The notes beneath the pieces were generated by a model. That model did not search any database. It was given only the letters and a program-made list of their open reading frames with translations, and was not told the DNA's origin. A stretch of DNA of 64,000 nucleotides, from the NCBI GenBank assembly GCA_963674575.2, contig CAXXQT010000003.1, positions 558,001 to 622,000 of the forward strand, written 5' to 3'. The stretch is from JAAYAY01 sp963674575. GTDB lineage: Bacteria > Planctomycetota > Planctomycetia > Pirellulales > Thermoguttaceae. Position numbers and translations under genes: made by a program. Positions 40,581-50,031 of this stretch are shown here, piece by piece (the first letter of the stretch is position 1; every line of letters starts with the position of its first letter).

Positions 40581-41861
40581 TCACACAAACGGCGTGATTC
40601 CCGGCATGGCGGTGGCGTAGTTGCCGTTGGCGTCGGGCTTGACGGGCGGTTCGGCGTCGAAGCTGTATTCCTTCTGCGTGAAGTTGAGGGTCGAGTTCAT
40701 CGCCTGGTCCCACGTGACTTCCTTACCCGTGTAGCAGACCATCTGGGCGAGGATCGCCAGCATGGAACTGGTGAACATGTAGTCGCTGTTGTTGATGTAC
40801 TTGCCGGAGCGGATTCCGTCGAAGAGTTCCTTGTGCTCCTGGTCATACATGCTCACCTTGGGACCGTCGTATCGCCACTCGGTGGCCCCGGTGATCTTGG
40901 GACGCGACGGCAGGAATGCCGTGCCCTTCGTGCCGAAGACGATGTCGGAGGTTGTGTTGTAGCAGTCCGGGATGTCGCGGCAATAGCCGAACATCCGCCG
41001 GCCGTCCTCGTACTCGAACACGACGGCGAAGTGGTCGAACTGGTCGCCGTACTTGGGATCGAGGCACACCTGCCGCCCGCCCATTCCCCAGGCCTTCACG
41101 GGCGGGACGTCGCCCATGATCCAGGAGCCCTTGTCGATGCTGTGGATCAACTGCTGGGCCGTCTGATCGCCCGAGAGCCAGTTGAAGTGGTACCAGTTCT
41201 GATACTGGTAGACCATTTCGCTCCAGCCCTCCTGCCGAGGCCGCAGGATGTAGGGCCGGGTCAGGTAGTTCTCCTGAACGTTGACAACGTCGCCGATGGC
41301 CCCGTCCTGGATCCGCTTGATCGCTTCGCGGACTCCCAGATCGTAGCGCCAGCAGAGGCCGGAAACGAGCGTCAGGTCCTTCTTCTTCGCCTCTTCGCCG
41401 GCTGCCATGGAGATCTTCAGGCCCGGCGCATCGAGCCCGTGCGGCTTTTCGCAGAAGACGTGCTTGTTCGCAGCGACGGCCGCCTTGAGATAGGCCGGAT
41501 GGAAGTGGGAAGCGGCCGCGATCAGCACCACGTCCACGCTGTCGATCACCTTCTGGTAGGCGTCGAAACCGACAAACATGTGATCGTCATCCACGGCCAC
41601 CTGGTCCGGCTTCATCTTGCTGAGCCGTTCCCGTGCGCCCGTCACGCGATCTTCGAAAATGTCGGCCATGGCGACGAGGGTCACGTCGGGACCGGCGTTC
41701 ATGGCGTTGGCCGCTGCCCCGCTTCCCCGGCCTCCGCACCCGATCAGGCCGATCTTGATCTTGTCGCTTCCCGCCGCGTGGGAGCTGCGGGCGAGGGAAA
41801 GCGTTGTTGCAGCGGCGCCGGCGGCGAGGGACGTTTTCAGGAAAGTGCGGCGAGTGGTCAT
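40581..41861 (-). CDS. Tat-exported Gfo/Idh/MocA-family oxidoreductase
   Basis: 426 residues. Signal MTTRRTFLKTSLAAGAAATT, Rossmann motif IGLIGCGGRGSGAAANAMNA and the family motif KHVFCEKPHGLDA. The C-terminal catalytic domain has YQNWYHFNWLSGDQTAQQLI then HSIDKGSW, with the conserved His as in the dehydrogenase family. It is of the planctomycete type that often carries the sequence YDGPKVSMYDQEHKELFDGI near the end. Convergent with the glycosidase-like gene across the repeat block. Substrate unknown, presumably a sugar. Confidence 0.9.
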   Translation of the reverse strand: MTTRRTFLKTSLAAGAAATTLSLARSSHAAGSDKIKIGLIGCGGRGSGAAANAMNAGPDVTLVAMADIFEDRVTGARERLSKMKPDQVAVDDDHMFVGFDAYQKVIDSVDVVLIAAASHFHPAYLKAAVAANKHVFCEKPHGLDAPGLKISMAAGEEAKKKDLTLVSGLCWRYDLGVREAIKRIQDGAIGDVVNVQENYLTRPYILRPRQEGWSEMVYQYQNWYHFNWLSGDQTAQQLIHSIDKGSWIMGDVPPVKAWGMGGRQVCLDPKYGDQFDHFAVVFEYEDGRRMFGYCRDIPDCYNTTSDIVFGTKGTAFLPSRPKITGATEWRYDGPKVSMYDQEHKELFDGIRSGKYINNSDYMFTSSMLAILAQMVCYTGKEVTWDQAMNSTLNFTQKEYSFDAEPPVKPDANGNYATAMPGITPFV

Positions 41862-42089
41862 GGCGGGGCTCCTGGTTTAAGGTCGGATGTGACCGAGGTT
41901 TCTTGGTACTGACTCGTTGCCATTATTCAAGCAGGTGCCGAAGCAGAATGCCACACTCGGCAAGTGTTTTTCCCCAGATTTCTCGCCAGGGGAATCGAAA
42001 AGCCCGGCGACTTCGGACAAGCCGCCGGGCTTTATGGTTAGTTCTGGCTAGCCCCACGCTTCCCTGTCAGGGATTGTGGGCCGGAATTG

Positions 42090-43274
42090 CTATTCGCTCA
42101 AGAAGACAAACGTCCCCTTCTTGTTCCCCACGATCACGTCGGGGACGGAATCGCCGTTCAACCGGGCGGTTGCCACCTGGGTGCCCACGCCGGAGTCGTC
42201 GTCGATCATGTGGGGGATGAACTTGGCGCCTTCGGGATCGCGCACCAGTTCGAACCAGTAGACGACGGCCGGGGCGTCGGCTTCCTTGTCGCCCGTGGGG
42301 CCGTGGGCCCAGAATCGCTTGCCCGTGACGAAGTCGAGCAGTCCGTCTCCGTTCATGTCAACCAGGTCGAAGGCGTGGAGCTGGCTGATCCGCAGGGCGT
42401 CGGACTCCATGTCCGGTTCGATGGGCAGGATGACGTTCTGCTCGAAGGAGATTTCTCCCTTGTCGTTGCGGACCTGCTTGTACCAGACCAGCCCGTAAAG
42501 ATGGCAGTGCCAGGAGGTCACCACGTCGTTGAGCCCGTCGCCGTCGATGTCGTAGACGAGCATTTGAGCCGCCGCGTCGGCGAACTTGAAAGGATGCTGG
42601 ATCCACGGTTCGCCTTCCTTGGGCTCGGCCGGCTGCTCCCACCAGCAGGCCCCTTCGAGGATGTCCATCCGGCCGTCGCCGTTCACGTCTCCGATGCCCA
42701 CGCCGTGGGTGTAACGCTGGTAGCCGCCCTTGGTGCTCACCTTGTGGAACGTCCAGGGTTCGTCCGGCTTGGCGGGATCCCAGGTGGCGTAGCCGAGGAA
42801 GCCGTCGATGTTGTAGACCAGTTCCGGTCGGTCGTCGCCGGTCACGTCGCCCCAGACGGGCGATTCGTTGCCCACGTTCGTCAGGCACGGATGCTCTTTC
42901 CAGGGTCCGGACTTTCCGGCCGGATTTTCGTACCACGAGCCGTCCTTGCCGGGCCAAGGCACGTAGAGAATGTCGGCCCAGCCGTCGCCGTTGAAGTCGC
43001 CCGTGTAGGTCAGGAAGTTGTCGGAATAGCCCTTGGGGTCGAATTCCTGGACCGCCCGGATTTCATGACGCTGCTGGAAGTCGGGCCCGGCGTACCAGTA
43101 GGGCCCGGAAACCACGTCCAGCTTGCCGTCCTTGTCGAAATCGGCGTAGTAGGCGCCTTCGCAGAGGAACTTGTCCGTCAGTTGCAGCTTCTTGAAGGAC
43201 AGGTCCGCGGCGCCAGCGGAACAAACCAGATTCAACGCCACGCCCAACGTGATTGCCGTGATCAGGGATCGCAT
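42090..43274 (-). CDS. Exported FG-GAP/VCBS-repeat protein
   Basis: 394 residues from the ATG at 43274 (signal MRSLITAITLGVALNLVCSA). Calcium-type DxDxDG motifs recur: YADFDKDGKLDVVSGPYWYA, YTGDFNGDGWADILYVPWPG, GIGDVNGDGRMDILEGACWW, VYDIDGDGLNDVVTSWHCHL and LVDMNGDGLLDFVTGKRFWA. They mark a seven-bladed FG-GAP beta-propeller. No enzymatic domain. Such proteins bind ligands or partners at the cell surface. It lies on the minus strand downstream of the HEAT gene. Confidence 0.88.
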   Translation of the reverse strand: MRSLITAITLGVALNLVCSAGAADLSFKKLQLTDKFLCEGAYYADFDKDGKLDVVSGPYWYAGPDFQQRHEIRAVQEFDPKGYSDNFLTYTGDFNGDGWADILYVPWPGKDGSWYENPAGKSGPWKEHPCLTNVGNESPVWGDVTGDDRPELVYNIDGFLGYATWDPAKPDEPWTFHKVSTKGGYQRYTHGVGIGDVNGDGRMDILEGACWWEQPAEPKEGEPWIQHPFKFADAAAQMLVYDIDGDGLNDVVTSWHCHLYGLVWYKQVRNDKGEISFEQNVILPIEPDMESDALRISQLHAFDLVDMNGDGLLDFVTGKRFWAHGPTGDKEADAPAVVYWFELVRDPEGAKFIPHMIDDDSGVGTQVATARLNGDSVPDVIVGNKKGTFVFLSE

Positions 43275-43373
43275 CGATAGGGTTCCTTGAATAGGTGCCA
43301 ATGCAGCACGGGGCTCGAAACTGGCATGGTCTGCTCAGTCTCAAGCCCCGCGGTGCGTTATGGGCCCGAGTGC

Positions 43374-45485
43374 TTACTTGGGCGTGGGCAGCAAGATCGT
43401 GGCGTTTTCCTTGAAGGAAGCTTCGCCCGGCTTGCCGTCCATACGGTACTGGATCTTCAGTTGCTTGACGATGCCGGAGGCCGGGTCGCCGCCGAAGGCC
43501 GAGTTGTAGGTCGACGAAGGCAGCACGATCAGCGGAAGACTGCCGGCTCGCTTGGCGACGATCGCGGTTACGTCCTTCTGCTTGTTGCCGGCTCCGTAGG
43601 TGGCCTTGAGGATCTCGATCTTCACCGGCTTCTGGCCCACCTCGACGAGCAGCTTGGCGATGTCGGCCGAGCCGCCGATCTGCTGGGCGATCACCAACGC
43701 CGCGGCCTTGGCGTCGTCGGCGAGCGACTTCGTCTTGGCCAGTTCAACGGCCACCTGCATCGTTCCGATGCTCGGATAGCGCTGGAGCACTTCCAGGACG
43801 AGCTTCTTCTCGTCGTCCCGCTGGGCGGCGGCCAGGGCCTGGCGGCACATTTCAGCGCGATCCTTTTCAGGCACCTGGAACTGGCGCACGATGCGGATGT
43901 ATCCTCGGAGGGCGCGGATCTCGTACTTCTTGCCGATGTCGCTCTTCGCCAATTCGAGCAGCACGGGCGCCGCTTCGACGGTCATCCACTTGCCGAGCAA
44001 CTGGCTGGCCACGTCCTTGAGCTGCTCGTCGGAGCCCTTGGCCGCGTCGCCGACCGCCTTGAGGGCCGTGGGACCTTCCATGGCACCGAGGGTCTGCAGA
44101 AGGGTGACTTTCTCGGCGGCCGCAGCCTTCGACATGGCGTCGACGAGTTGCGCGGCACACTCTTCGCGTTCCGGCATCCGCACGCAAGCGGCACGAAGGG
44201 CCTTGGCCGCCGGTTCGCGATCGGCGCCATTCTTGGGAGCAAGCACCCGATCGATCAGCACGGCCACGTGCTCGAGGTCGACCGTTTCGCCGAGTGCGAC
44301 GAGGGCCGCGGCACGAATCGCGTCGTCGGAATCGCCGGCGGCCTTGATCAGGGCGGCCACCGCCGGAATGCGTCGGCGTCCGACCAGGTCGATGAGCACC
44401 TCTCGCTCGGCGCCCTTGACGCCTTCCAGCCGGGACGTAATCGCTTCATTGACTCCGTCGCCGGGCAGCTCTTCCAGGGCCTTTCGGGCGGCACTGGCAG
44501 CTTCCTTGTCGCCCGTGGCGGCCACCTGAAGCAGAACCGGGACACACGAGGCATCGCCCATCCGCTTCACCGCCGCCAGGGCGGCCACGCGGACCGAATC
44601 CGGACCGTCTTTCACGACCGCCAGCATGGCGGGCAGCACCGCCGGGTCGCCGCGATCGGCCAACGCCAGGATCAGGAACGGCTGCCGGTCGGCCGGCAGT
44701 TTGGGAAGATTGGCGACCATCGCCTCGGTCACGCCTTCGCCGGTAAGCTCGCGGGCGGCCATCAACGCAATCTCGCCAAGTTTCAAATCGTCGGACTGGA
44801 GCTGTTCGAACAGGAGCGGCACGCCGTCGGCGCCACGAGCCAGAATCGCCCCGCGTGTGGCTTCCACGATCCGCTGCTTGGGCACTTTCGCCTGGCGAAC
44901 GGTGTCGTAGAGTTTGGCCGCCTCGTCCATCTTGCCGTCAGCCATCAGGTGCTCGGCGCAGTAGACGCAGCCTTCCGCCACGGCCGACTGAACGGCCTCG
45001 GGGGTGTTGCCCAGAGCGGCCTCAAGGGTCTTGCAGGCCTCCGCGTTTCCGATCCGACCCAGGGCGGCCGCGGCAGCCGAAGCGACGTCGGCATCTTCGC
45101 TCTTGAGGACCTTTGCCAGGCCTTCCACGGCCTCGGCGTCCTCACGGACGGCAATTGAATTGACGACGCCGATCAGGAGTCGGCCATCAACCTTGCCCAT
45201 GGCGTCACGCAGCGCCTTGTCGGCGGCCGGGCCGGGAATCGCTTCGAGGGCGATGCGAGCCCACGAGGCCAGTTCGGGGTCTTCCAGCAGCGGCGCCAGG
45301 GCGGGAACGGCGTCTTCCGTTCCCCACACGGCGAGGCGCTTGCACGTGAGGGCCTTGTCCGCTTTCGGGGCGTCGGACTTGAGAACCGCCGCCAGGGCGG
45401 CGCTGTCTTGCGATTCCGCCGCGCCGACCGGCACGGCCATGGCCAACATGACCATCAGGAAAAGAGAGTATCGAGCAATTCGCAT
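43374..45485 (-). CDS. Exported HEAT-repeat protein
   Basis: 703 residues. Signal MRIARYSLFLMVMLAMAVPV, then HEAT repeats almost throughout (residues 25-590; e.g. GLAKVLKSEDADVASAAAAA then LGRIGNAEACKTLEAALGN). The final 90 residues are a beta domain with AKRAGSLPLIVLPSSTYNSA and ILLPTPK. The alpha-solenoid suggests a scaffold in the cell envelope. It is 72 bases upstream of the FG-GAP gene's frame on the same strand and probably co-transcribed. Unlike the HEAT protein at 8432 it has no RHS neighbour. Confidence 0.85.
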   Translation of the reverse strand: MRIARYSLFLMVMLAMAVPVGAAESQDSAALAAVLKSDAPKADKALTCKRLAVWGTEDAVPALAPLLEDPELASWARIALEAIPGPAADKALRDAMGKVDGRLLIGVVNSIAVREDAEAVEGLAKVLKSEDADVASAAAAALGRIGNAEACKTLEAALGNTPEAVQSAVAEGCVYCAEHLMADGKMDEAAKLYDTVRQAKVPKQRIVEATRGAILARGADGVPLLFEQLQSDDLKLGEIALMAARELTGEGVTEAMVANLPKLPADRQPFLILALADRGDPAVLPAMLAVVKDGPDSVRVAALAAVKRMGDASCVPVLLQVAATGDKEAASAARKALEELPGDGVNEAITSRLEGVKGAEREVLIDLVGRRRIPAVAALIKAAGDSDDAIRAAALVALGETVDLEHVAVLIDRVLAPKNGADREPAAKALRAACVRMPEREECAAQLVDAMSKAAAAEKVTLLQTLGAMEGPTALKAVGDAAKGSDEQLKDVASQLLGKWMTVEAAPVLLELAKSDIGKKYEIRALRGYIRIVRQFQVPEKDRAEMCRQALAAAQRDDEKKLVLEVLQRYPSIGTMQVAVELAKTKSLADDAKAAALVIAQQIGGSADIAKLLVEVGQKPVKIEILKATYGAGNKQKDVTAIVAKRAGSLPLIVLPSSTYNSAFGGDPASGIVKQLKIQYRMDGKPGEASFKENATILLPTPK

Positions 45486-45596
45486 TATCGTAGATCCTTG
45501 CAGGTGTCAAACCGTGTGAACAGGAGGTAATTGTCTGCTTATCTTGCGGGGCTTGTCGCCTTACGTTGGAGTCCAGGCTTCAGCCTGCTGCCTTGT

Positions 45597-45724
45597 GTAG
45601 CGGTGGCATCCTTGCCGCCGGTTGCTTGGCATCGTTGATCGGCTTGGCGGACGGCACGGCGGAGCGTGCCTGCTACCTTTCCTGCCTGAACCCTGAACCC
45701 TGAACCCTGAACCCCGAACCCTAA
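45597..45724. repeat. Intergenic repeats: solo 25-bp element, hairpin repeat (copy 1) and CCCTGAA heptamer tract
   Basis: 45597-45621 matches the 25-base ends of the composite element at 62148-62500 with one change. 45643-45679 is a reverse copy of the hairpin repeat family (core GGCACGCTCCGCCGTGCC). 45685-45724 is a tract of about five CCCTGAA heptamers. All lie between the oxidoreductase and HEAT genes, both transcribed leftward. Confidence 0.8.
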
Positions 45725-45730
45725 CAACTC

Positions 45731-47017
45731 CTACAGCCTCCACGGGGCGCGAAGGGCTTCCGACCGCAGCCGATTGGCCTGCTCATCGCCGATGAATTCG
45801 TTCTTGACCGGATCGTATTTCACCGTTCGTTCCAGGAAGATGGCGATGTTGGCCGCGTGGCAGGCGATGTGCGAATAGCAGGCGGCCTCGGCGTTGGCCA
45901 GGGGCTGGCTGCGGCTCTTCACACAGTTGAGGAAGTCGCGCACGTGGAACGTGGCGGGATAGCCGCCGATTTCCGCCACCTTTCGGCCGGCGAGCAGCTC
46001 GGGCGAACTCAACACGAACTTGCCGCTGTCGCCCGTCTCGATCCAGCCGTCGTCGCCTTCGAACCGCACCGGGCAGGAGCCGAGGGGCAGCCAGCCGTCG
46101 TTGCGAATGACGAGCTTCACGCCGTCGGCGTAGGTGGCCACGACCTGGCCGTTTTCCGGTGGCTTGTATTCGATCGGCGCCGTGCTGTCTGCGTTCGCGG
46201 CCCATTGGCACAGGTCGACGCAGTGGGAGCCCCATTCCAGGACGCCGCCGCCTACGAGCCCGCCGCCCTTCTCAAAGTTGAATCCGTCGAGCAGCTTCTT
46301 GTTGAACGGTCGCCAGGCCGCCGGGCCGAGGTACATGTCCCAATCGACCTCTTCCTTGGGCGGTTCCGGTTCCGCGGGCAGCCAGCCGCTGCTCTTGGTG
46401 GTCAGCCCGGCCGGGTGGGCGTAGACGGTGCGGAGCTTGCCCAGTCGCCCCGTGCGCGCCAGCTCGCAGGCGAAGGCGAAGTGGGGCAGGTTGCGGCGCT
46501 GGGTTCCGGCCTGGAAGATGCGGCCCGTCCGTCGCATCGTGTCGGCCAGGTGCAGGCTCTGGGAGATGTTCTTCGTGCAGGGCTTCTCGCAATACATGTC
46601 CTTGCCTGCCCGGGCGGCGTAGGTGGCCGCCGTGCAGTGCCAGTTCGGGCCCGTGGCGATCAGCACCGCGTCGATGTCGTCCCGTGCCAGCAGGTCGCGG
46701 AAGTCGCGGTAGGTGACGCAGTCCTGGTTGCCGTTTTTCGCGTCGATCGTCGCCTTGACCGATTTCCGGCGAACTTCCTTGATGTCGCAGACAGCCACGA
46801 ATTGAACGTCCGGCTGCGGCAGGAAGCAGCTCAGGTCGTAGCCTCCGCGATTGCCGATGCCGATGCCGCCCATCACGATCCGCTCGCTGGGAGCCACGGC
46901 TCCGCTCATGCCGAGGGCCGTGCCGGGGATCAGTTGGGGGGCCGCCAAAGCGGCGCCGACCCCAAGGGCCGACTTGAGGAATCGACGTCGAGGAAGCTTC
47001 ACTCGCGGTTCAGACAT
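45731..47017 (-). CDS. Tat-exported Gfo/Idh/MocA-family oxidoreductase
   Basis: 428 residues from the ATG at 47017, with AGGAG upstream; the frame continues to 47380 but without protein character. Signal LPRRRFLKSALGVGAALAAP, Rossmann motif GGIGIGNRGGYDLSCFLPQP and family motif MYCEKPCTKNISQS. In the C-terminal domain FNFEKGGGLVGGGVLEWGSH provides the conserved His. Third copy in the window and the most divergent. Divergent from the neighbouring glycosidase-like gene at 47256. Confidence 0.9.
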   Translation of the reverse strand: MSEPRVKLPRRRFLKSALGVGAALAAPQLIPGTALGMSGAVAPSERIVMGGIGIGNRGGYDLSCFLPQPDVQFVAVCDIKEVRRKSVKATIDAKNGNQDCVTYRDFRDLLARDDIDAVLIATGPNWHCTAATYAARAGKDMYCEKPCTKNISQSLHLADTMRRTGRIFQAGTQRRNLPHFAFACELARTGRLGKLRTVYAHPAGLTTKSSGWLPAEPEPPKEEVDWDMYLGPAAWRPFNKKLLDGFNFEKGGGLVGGGVLEWGSHCVDLCQWAANADSTAPIEYKPPENGQVVATYADGVKLVIRNDGWLPLGSCPVRFEGDDGWIETGDSGKFVLSSPELLAGRKVAEIGGYPATFHVRDFLNCVKSRSQPLANAEAACYSHIACHAANIAIFLERTVKYDPVKNEFIGDEQANRLRSEALRAPWRL

Positions 47018-47255
47018 ATTGCCTCTCCTAAAGGAATGATTGCGTATACCTTTCTCTACTTGTAATCGCTGGCGACACCACAATCCAGACCGAATTGGCT
47101 CGGGAAAACATTTGATTTGCGACATTCCGCGGGCTGGGGGAGCCCAGCGACGCAACGAACGCCTTGCCCGGAGTTCGCAGACGCTTGCTGGCAGCAGCCG
47201 AAAAACTCTGCCATAATTCCAGCCGTCTCCTACCTGCCCAATCTGGAGGTGTGCC

Positions 47256-49682
47256 ATGTTCTCTTTTATCCGAATTTGCCCGACCGTGCTGGCCGGCTGC
47301 CTTCTTCTGGGGATCGGGACGTTCGTCGCCGTCCAGGCAGAGGAGGTTTCTGCGGACGGTTCCGTCGCCAAGAAGGTCATTCGTACGTCCGACGGGGGGG
47401 AGAGCCTTCTTCGGCCCGGGAGCTGGCACGGTTACGAGAAGGGATTCGATCGCCAGGGCGAGTCGTTTCTGTGCGACAACGGTTCCGACTCCCGCGGTCG
47501 AAGGGGCGTTTCGCAATCTGTTGTCCTCAATCAAGCATCTCCCGAACCGATTGTCGCATCCGTCGAGAGCCGATGCGAAGGAGTCGACGGTTCGCCCGGC
47601 TCCGACTACGCCCTCTACCTGGATCTGGTCTACACCGACGGCACGCCCCTCTGGGGCCAGACGGCGCCCTTCGATTGCGGCAGCCACGACTGGCAGCGCC
47701 GCGAAGTGGTGATTATGCCGGCCAAACCGGTCCGGCAGGTGTCGTTCTACCTGTTGCTCCGCGGTCGGGCGGGAAAGGCCTGGTTTCGCAATCCACGGCT
47801 TGAAGTGGTGCGAGCCGGCGAAGGGGCGAGCCTCTTCGACGGAGTGCCCGTCGAATGCAAGCAGCCTCTGCGCGACGGCTTTCAGGTCCGCGACGTGGCG
47901 GCCGGGTCCGATTTCGTCCGAATCGATCGCGAAGCCCTCGGCCTGCAGCTCGAGCAGACCACTACGAATCAAGGCGGCGTCGACTTCCTCGACGTGACGC
48001 TCACCGACACCACCGGTCGCGATCGGGCCGTGACCCTCGTCTACGCCGTTCCCGTCTCACCCGCCGACTTGCGGTGGCTGGAAAATCCCCGCGAGTCGGT
48101 CGCTGTCGAACCGAAGCGGGAATACATGCAAGCCGGCCGCTTCCACCTCGGGGCCAATGGCCGGATCTCCCGCTATCCTTTCGCCGCCGTGGCCGGTGCC
48201 AGTCAAGGCACGGCCCTCGGAATCGACATGGCCCGGCCGGCCGTGTTCCGGACGGGTTACAACTCCGGAACCGGCGAACTCTTTCTCGCCTACGACCTGG
48301 GGCTGACGCCCGAAAAACCCTCGGCCAGGCTGAGGCTCTGCCGCTTCCATTTCGATCCCGAGTGGGGATTCCGCTCGGCCCTGGCCACCTACTACGACGC
48401 TTTCCCTTCCGCATTCCAATGCCGCACACCCAAGCAGGGCCTCTGGATGCCCTTTGCCAAGATCAGCGAGGTGGAGCGTTGGGAGGATTTCGGCTTCCAG
48501 TTCAAGGAGGGCGACAACGAAACCGGCTGGGACGACGAGCACGGCATCATCACCTTCCGCTACACCGAACCCATGACCTGGTGGATGCGGATGGCGACCG
48601 ATCTGCCGCGGACCTACGAGGCGGCCCTGGGCGAGGCCGAGCGTCTGGCCAACGAGAAGAAGGACCGCCGCGCTTTGGCACTCCAGACCAGCGGATTCCA
48701 CGACGCCTCGGGCCGGCTTGTGGCCCAACTGCGCGACACGCCCTGGTGCAACGGGGCCGTCTGGAGCGTGAACGGCATGCCCGGCATCCAGGGCGACGTG
48801 ACCGATTTCGGACTCAAGTGGAATCCGCAGCTTCGCGAGCGGCTCTACGGGCCCGGGGCCAAGGCCAGACTCGACGGCGAGTACATCGATTCGAGCGAGG
48901 GCTACGTGACGGCCGAACTGGACTTCCGCCGCGACCATTTCGCCGCCGCTCAAACGCCGCTCACCTTCTCCTCCGGAGATCATAAACCCGCCATCTTCCG
49001 TGGGCTGATTGCCTTCGAATACATTCGAGCCATTGCCGACGACGTCCACCAGATGGACCGGCTCATGATGGCCAACAGCACGCCCATCCGGATCTGCTGG
49101 TTGGCGCCGCTGCTGGAGGTGATGGGCACCGAAACGGACTGGCATCGCGGGAAGTGGCAGCCCATGTCCGACGCCGACATGCTCTACCGCCGCGCCATGT
49201 GCAAAGGCAAGCCCTACTGCTTCCTCATGAACACCCGCTTCGAGCAGTTCTCCCACGAACTCGTCGAGCGCTACATGAAGCGTGCCCTGGCCTACGGCAT
49301 GTTCCCCGGCTTCTTCAGCCACAACGCCTCCCAGGGCCATTACTTCACCCGGCCGGAACTCTACAACCGCGACCGGCCCCTGTTCAAGAAATACGTGCCG
49401 CTCTGCAAGCTGGTCGCCGAGGCCGGTTGGCAGCCCGTCACCCTCGCCCGCTCCAGCGACGAAAAGGTCCACGTCGAACGCTTTGGAAATCGCTACCTGA
49501 CCGTCTTCAACGACAGCGAGGAGCCGCGAACCGTGACAATCAAGCTCGACCCAAAACTCGGCGACAACCTGTCAGGCCTATGGGACCTCGTGAGCGAGAC
49601 CAGATATGGCTGGGCCGGCGAACTCAGAATGAAATTGGAGGGAGAGGATGTCGCCGTGATCGACCTGGGGCAAGAAAAGTAG
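47256..49682 (+). CDS. Secreted glycoside-hydrolase-like protein, large, family uncertain
   Basis: 808 residues, ATG at 47256 with CTGGAGG upstream. Signal MFSFIRICPTVLAGCLLLGI. Residues 45-190 look like a carbohydrate-binding beta sandwich, 200-400 a second beta domain (FHLGANGRISRYPFAAVAGA), and 400-740 a TIM-barrel-like part with LDGEYIDSSEGYVTAELDFR (acidic candidate catalytic region) and WSVNGMPGIQGDVTDFGLKW. C-terminal beta domain NRYLTVFNDSEEPRTVTIKL. No CAZy family is recognised with certainty. The TAG stop falls in a hairpin-repeat copy. Confidence 0.7.
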   Translation: MFSFIRICPTVLAGCLLLGIGTFVAVQAEEVSADGSVAKKVIRTSDGGESLLRPGSWHGYEKGFDRQGESFLCDNGSDSRGRRGVSQSVVLNQASPEPIVASVESRCEGVDGSPGSDYALYLDLVYTDGTPLWGQTAPFDCGSHDWQRREVVIMPAKPVRQVSFYLLLRGRAGKAWFRNPRLEVVRAGEGASLFDGVPVECKQPLRDGFQVRDVAAGSDFVRIDREALGLQLEQTTTNQGGVDFLDVTLTDTTGRDRAVTLVYAVPVSPADLRWLENPRESVAVEPKREYMQAGRFHLGANGRISRYPFAAVAGASQGTALGIDMARPAVFRTGYNSGTGELFLAYDLGLTPEKPSARLRLCRFHFDPEWGFRSALATYYDAFPSAFQCRTPKQGLWMPFAKISEVERWEDFGFQFKEGDNETGWDDEHGIITFRYTEPMTWWMRMATDLPRTYEAALGEAERLANEKKDRRALALQTSGFHDASGRLVAQLRDTPWCNGAVWSVNGMPGIQGDVTDFGLKWNPQLRERLYGPGAKARLDGEYIDSSEGYVTAELDFRRDHFAAAQTPLTFSSGDHKPAIFRGLIAFEYIRAIADDVHQMDRLMMANSTPIRICWLAPLLEVMGTETDWHRGKWQPMSDADMLYRRAMCKGKPYCFLMNTRFEQFSHELVERYMKRALAYGMFPGFFSHNASQGHYFTRPELYNRDRPLFKKYVPLCKLVAEAGWQPVTLARSSDEKVHVERFGNRYLTVFNDSEEPRTVTIKLDPKLGDNLSGLWDLVSETRYGWAGELRMKLEGEDVAVIDLGQEK

Positions 49683-49712
49683 CACCCACGCTCCGCCGTG
49701 CCGTCCGCCAGG
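49679..49712. repeat. Hairpin repeat family, copy 2
   Basis: GTAGCACCCACGCTCCGCCG followed by TGCCGTCCGCCA matches the other copies with a small change. The TAG at its 5' end is the stop codon of the glycosidase-like gene (49680-49682). Confidence 0.75.
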
Positions 49713-49742
49713 CTGGGTTGATAACAACATCCAGAAGAAGAA

Positions 49743-49906
49743 AGAACACTAATCTTCGCTAATCAACACTAATAGGAGCAAGAAGGAACACTTGTCCACA
49801 AATCACCTACACAAGGCCCTCCAAGGTCACTCTACCTCGCCAACACATCCTCACCGTCAACTGCCTCTAGCCAAGATTAGTGTTGATCAGCGCCGATTAG
49901 TGTTCC
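49743..49906. repeat. Long inverted repeat with about 30-base arms
   Basis: Arms at 49743-49773 (AACACTAATCTTCGCTAATC onward) and 49876-49906 are reverse complements with four mismatches, around a loop of about 100 bases. It lies between two glycosidase-like genes. It could be a terminator or a small foldback element. Confidence 0.75.
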
Positions 49907-50031
49907 TTTCTCCCTTCCTTCGGGCTTTTTATCAGCCCGCCACCAAGCCCCGTAGCGCGGCCGCGCCATGGGTGTGTGACCGGTTCAAGAATTCAGGGTG
50001 ATTCAGAGAGTTTTTTTGGTAGGGATAGAGA

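Noticed and set aside
43287..45158. Open frame of more than 600 codons opposite the HEAT gene
   Set aside because: Composition is the antisense image of HEAT repeats; no signal peptide, no motif.
45685..45724. Tandem heptamers considered as a CRISPR array
   Set aside because: Units are 7 bases with no spacers and no cas gene nearby; this is a simple tandem repeat.
46500..46760. Antisense frames opposite the oxidoreductase genes
   Set aside because: High-GC shadows of genes with clear Rossmann and EKP motifs.
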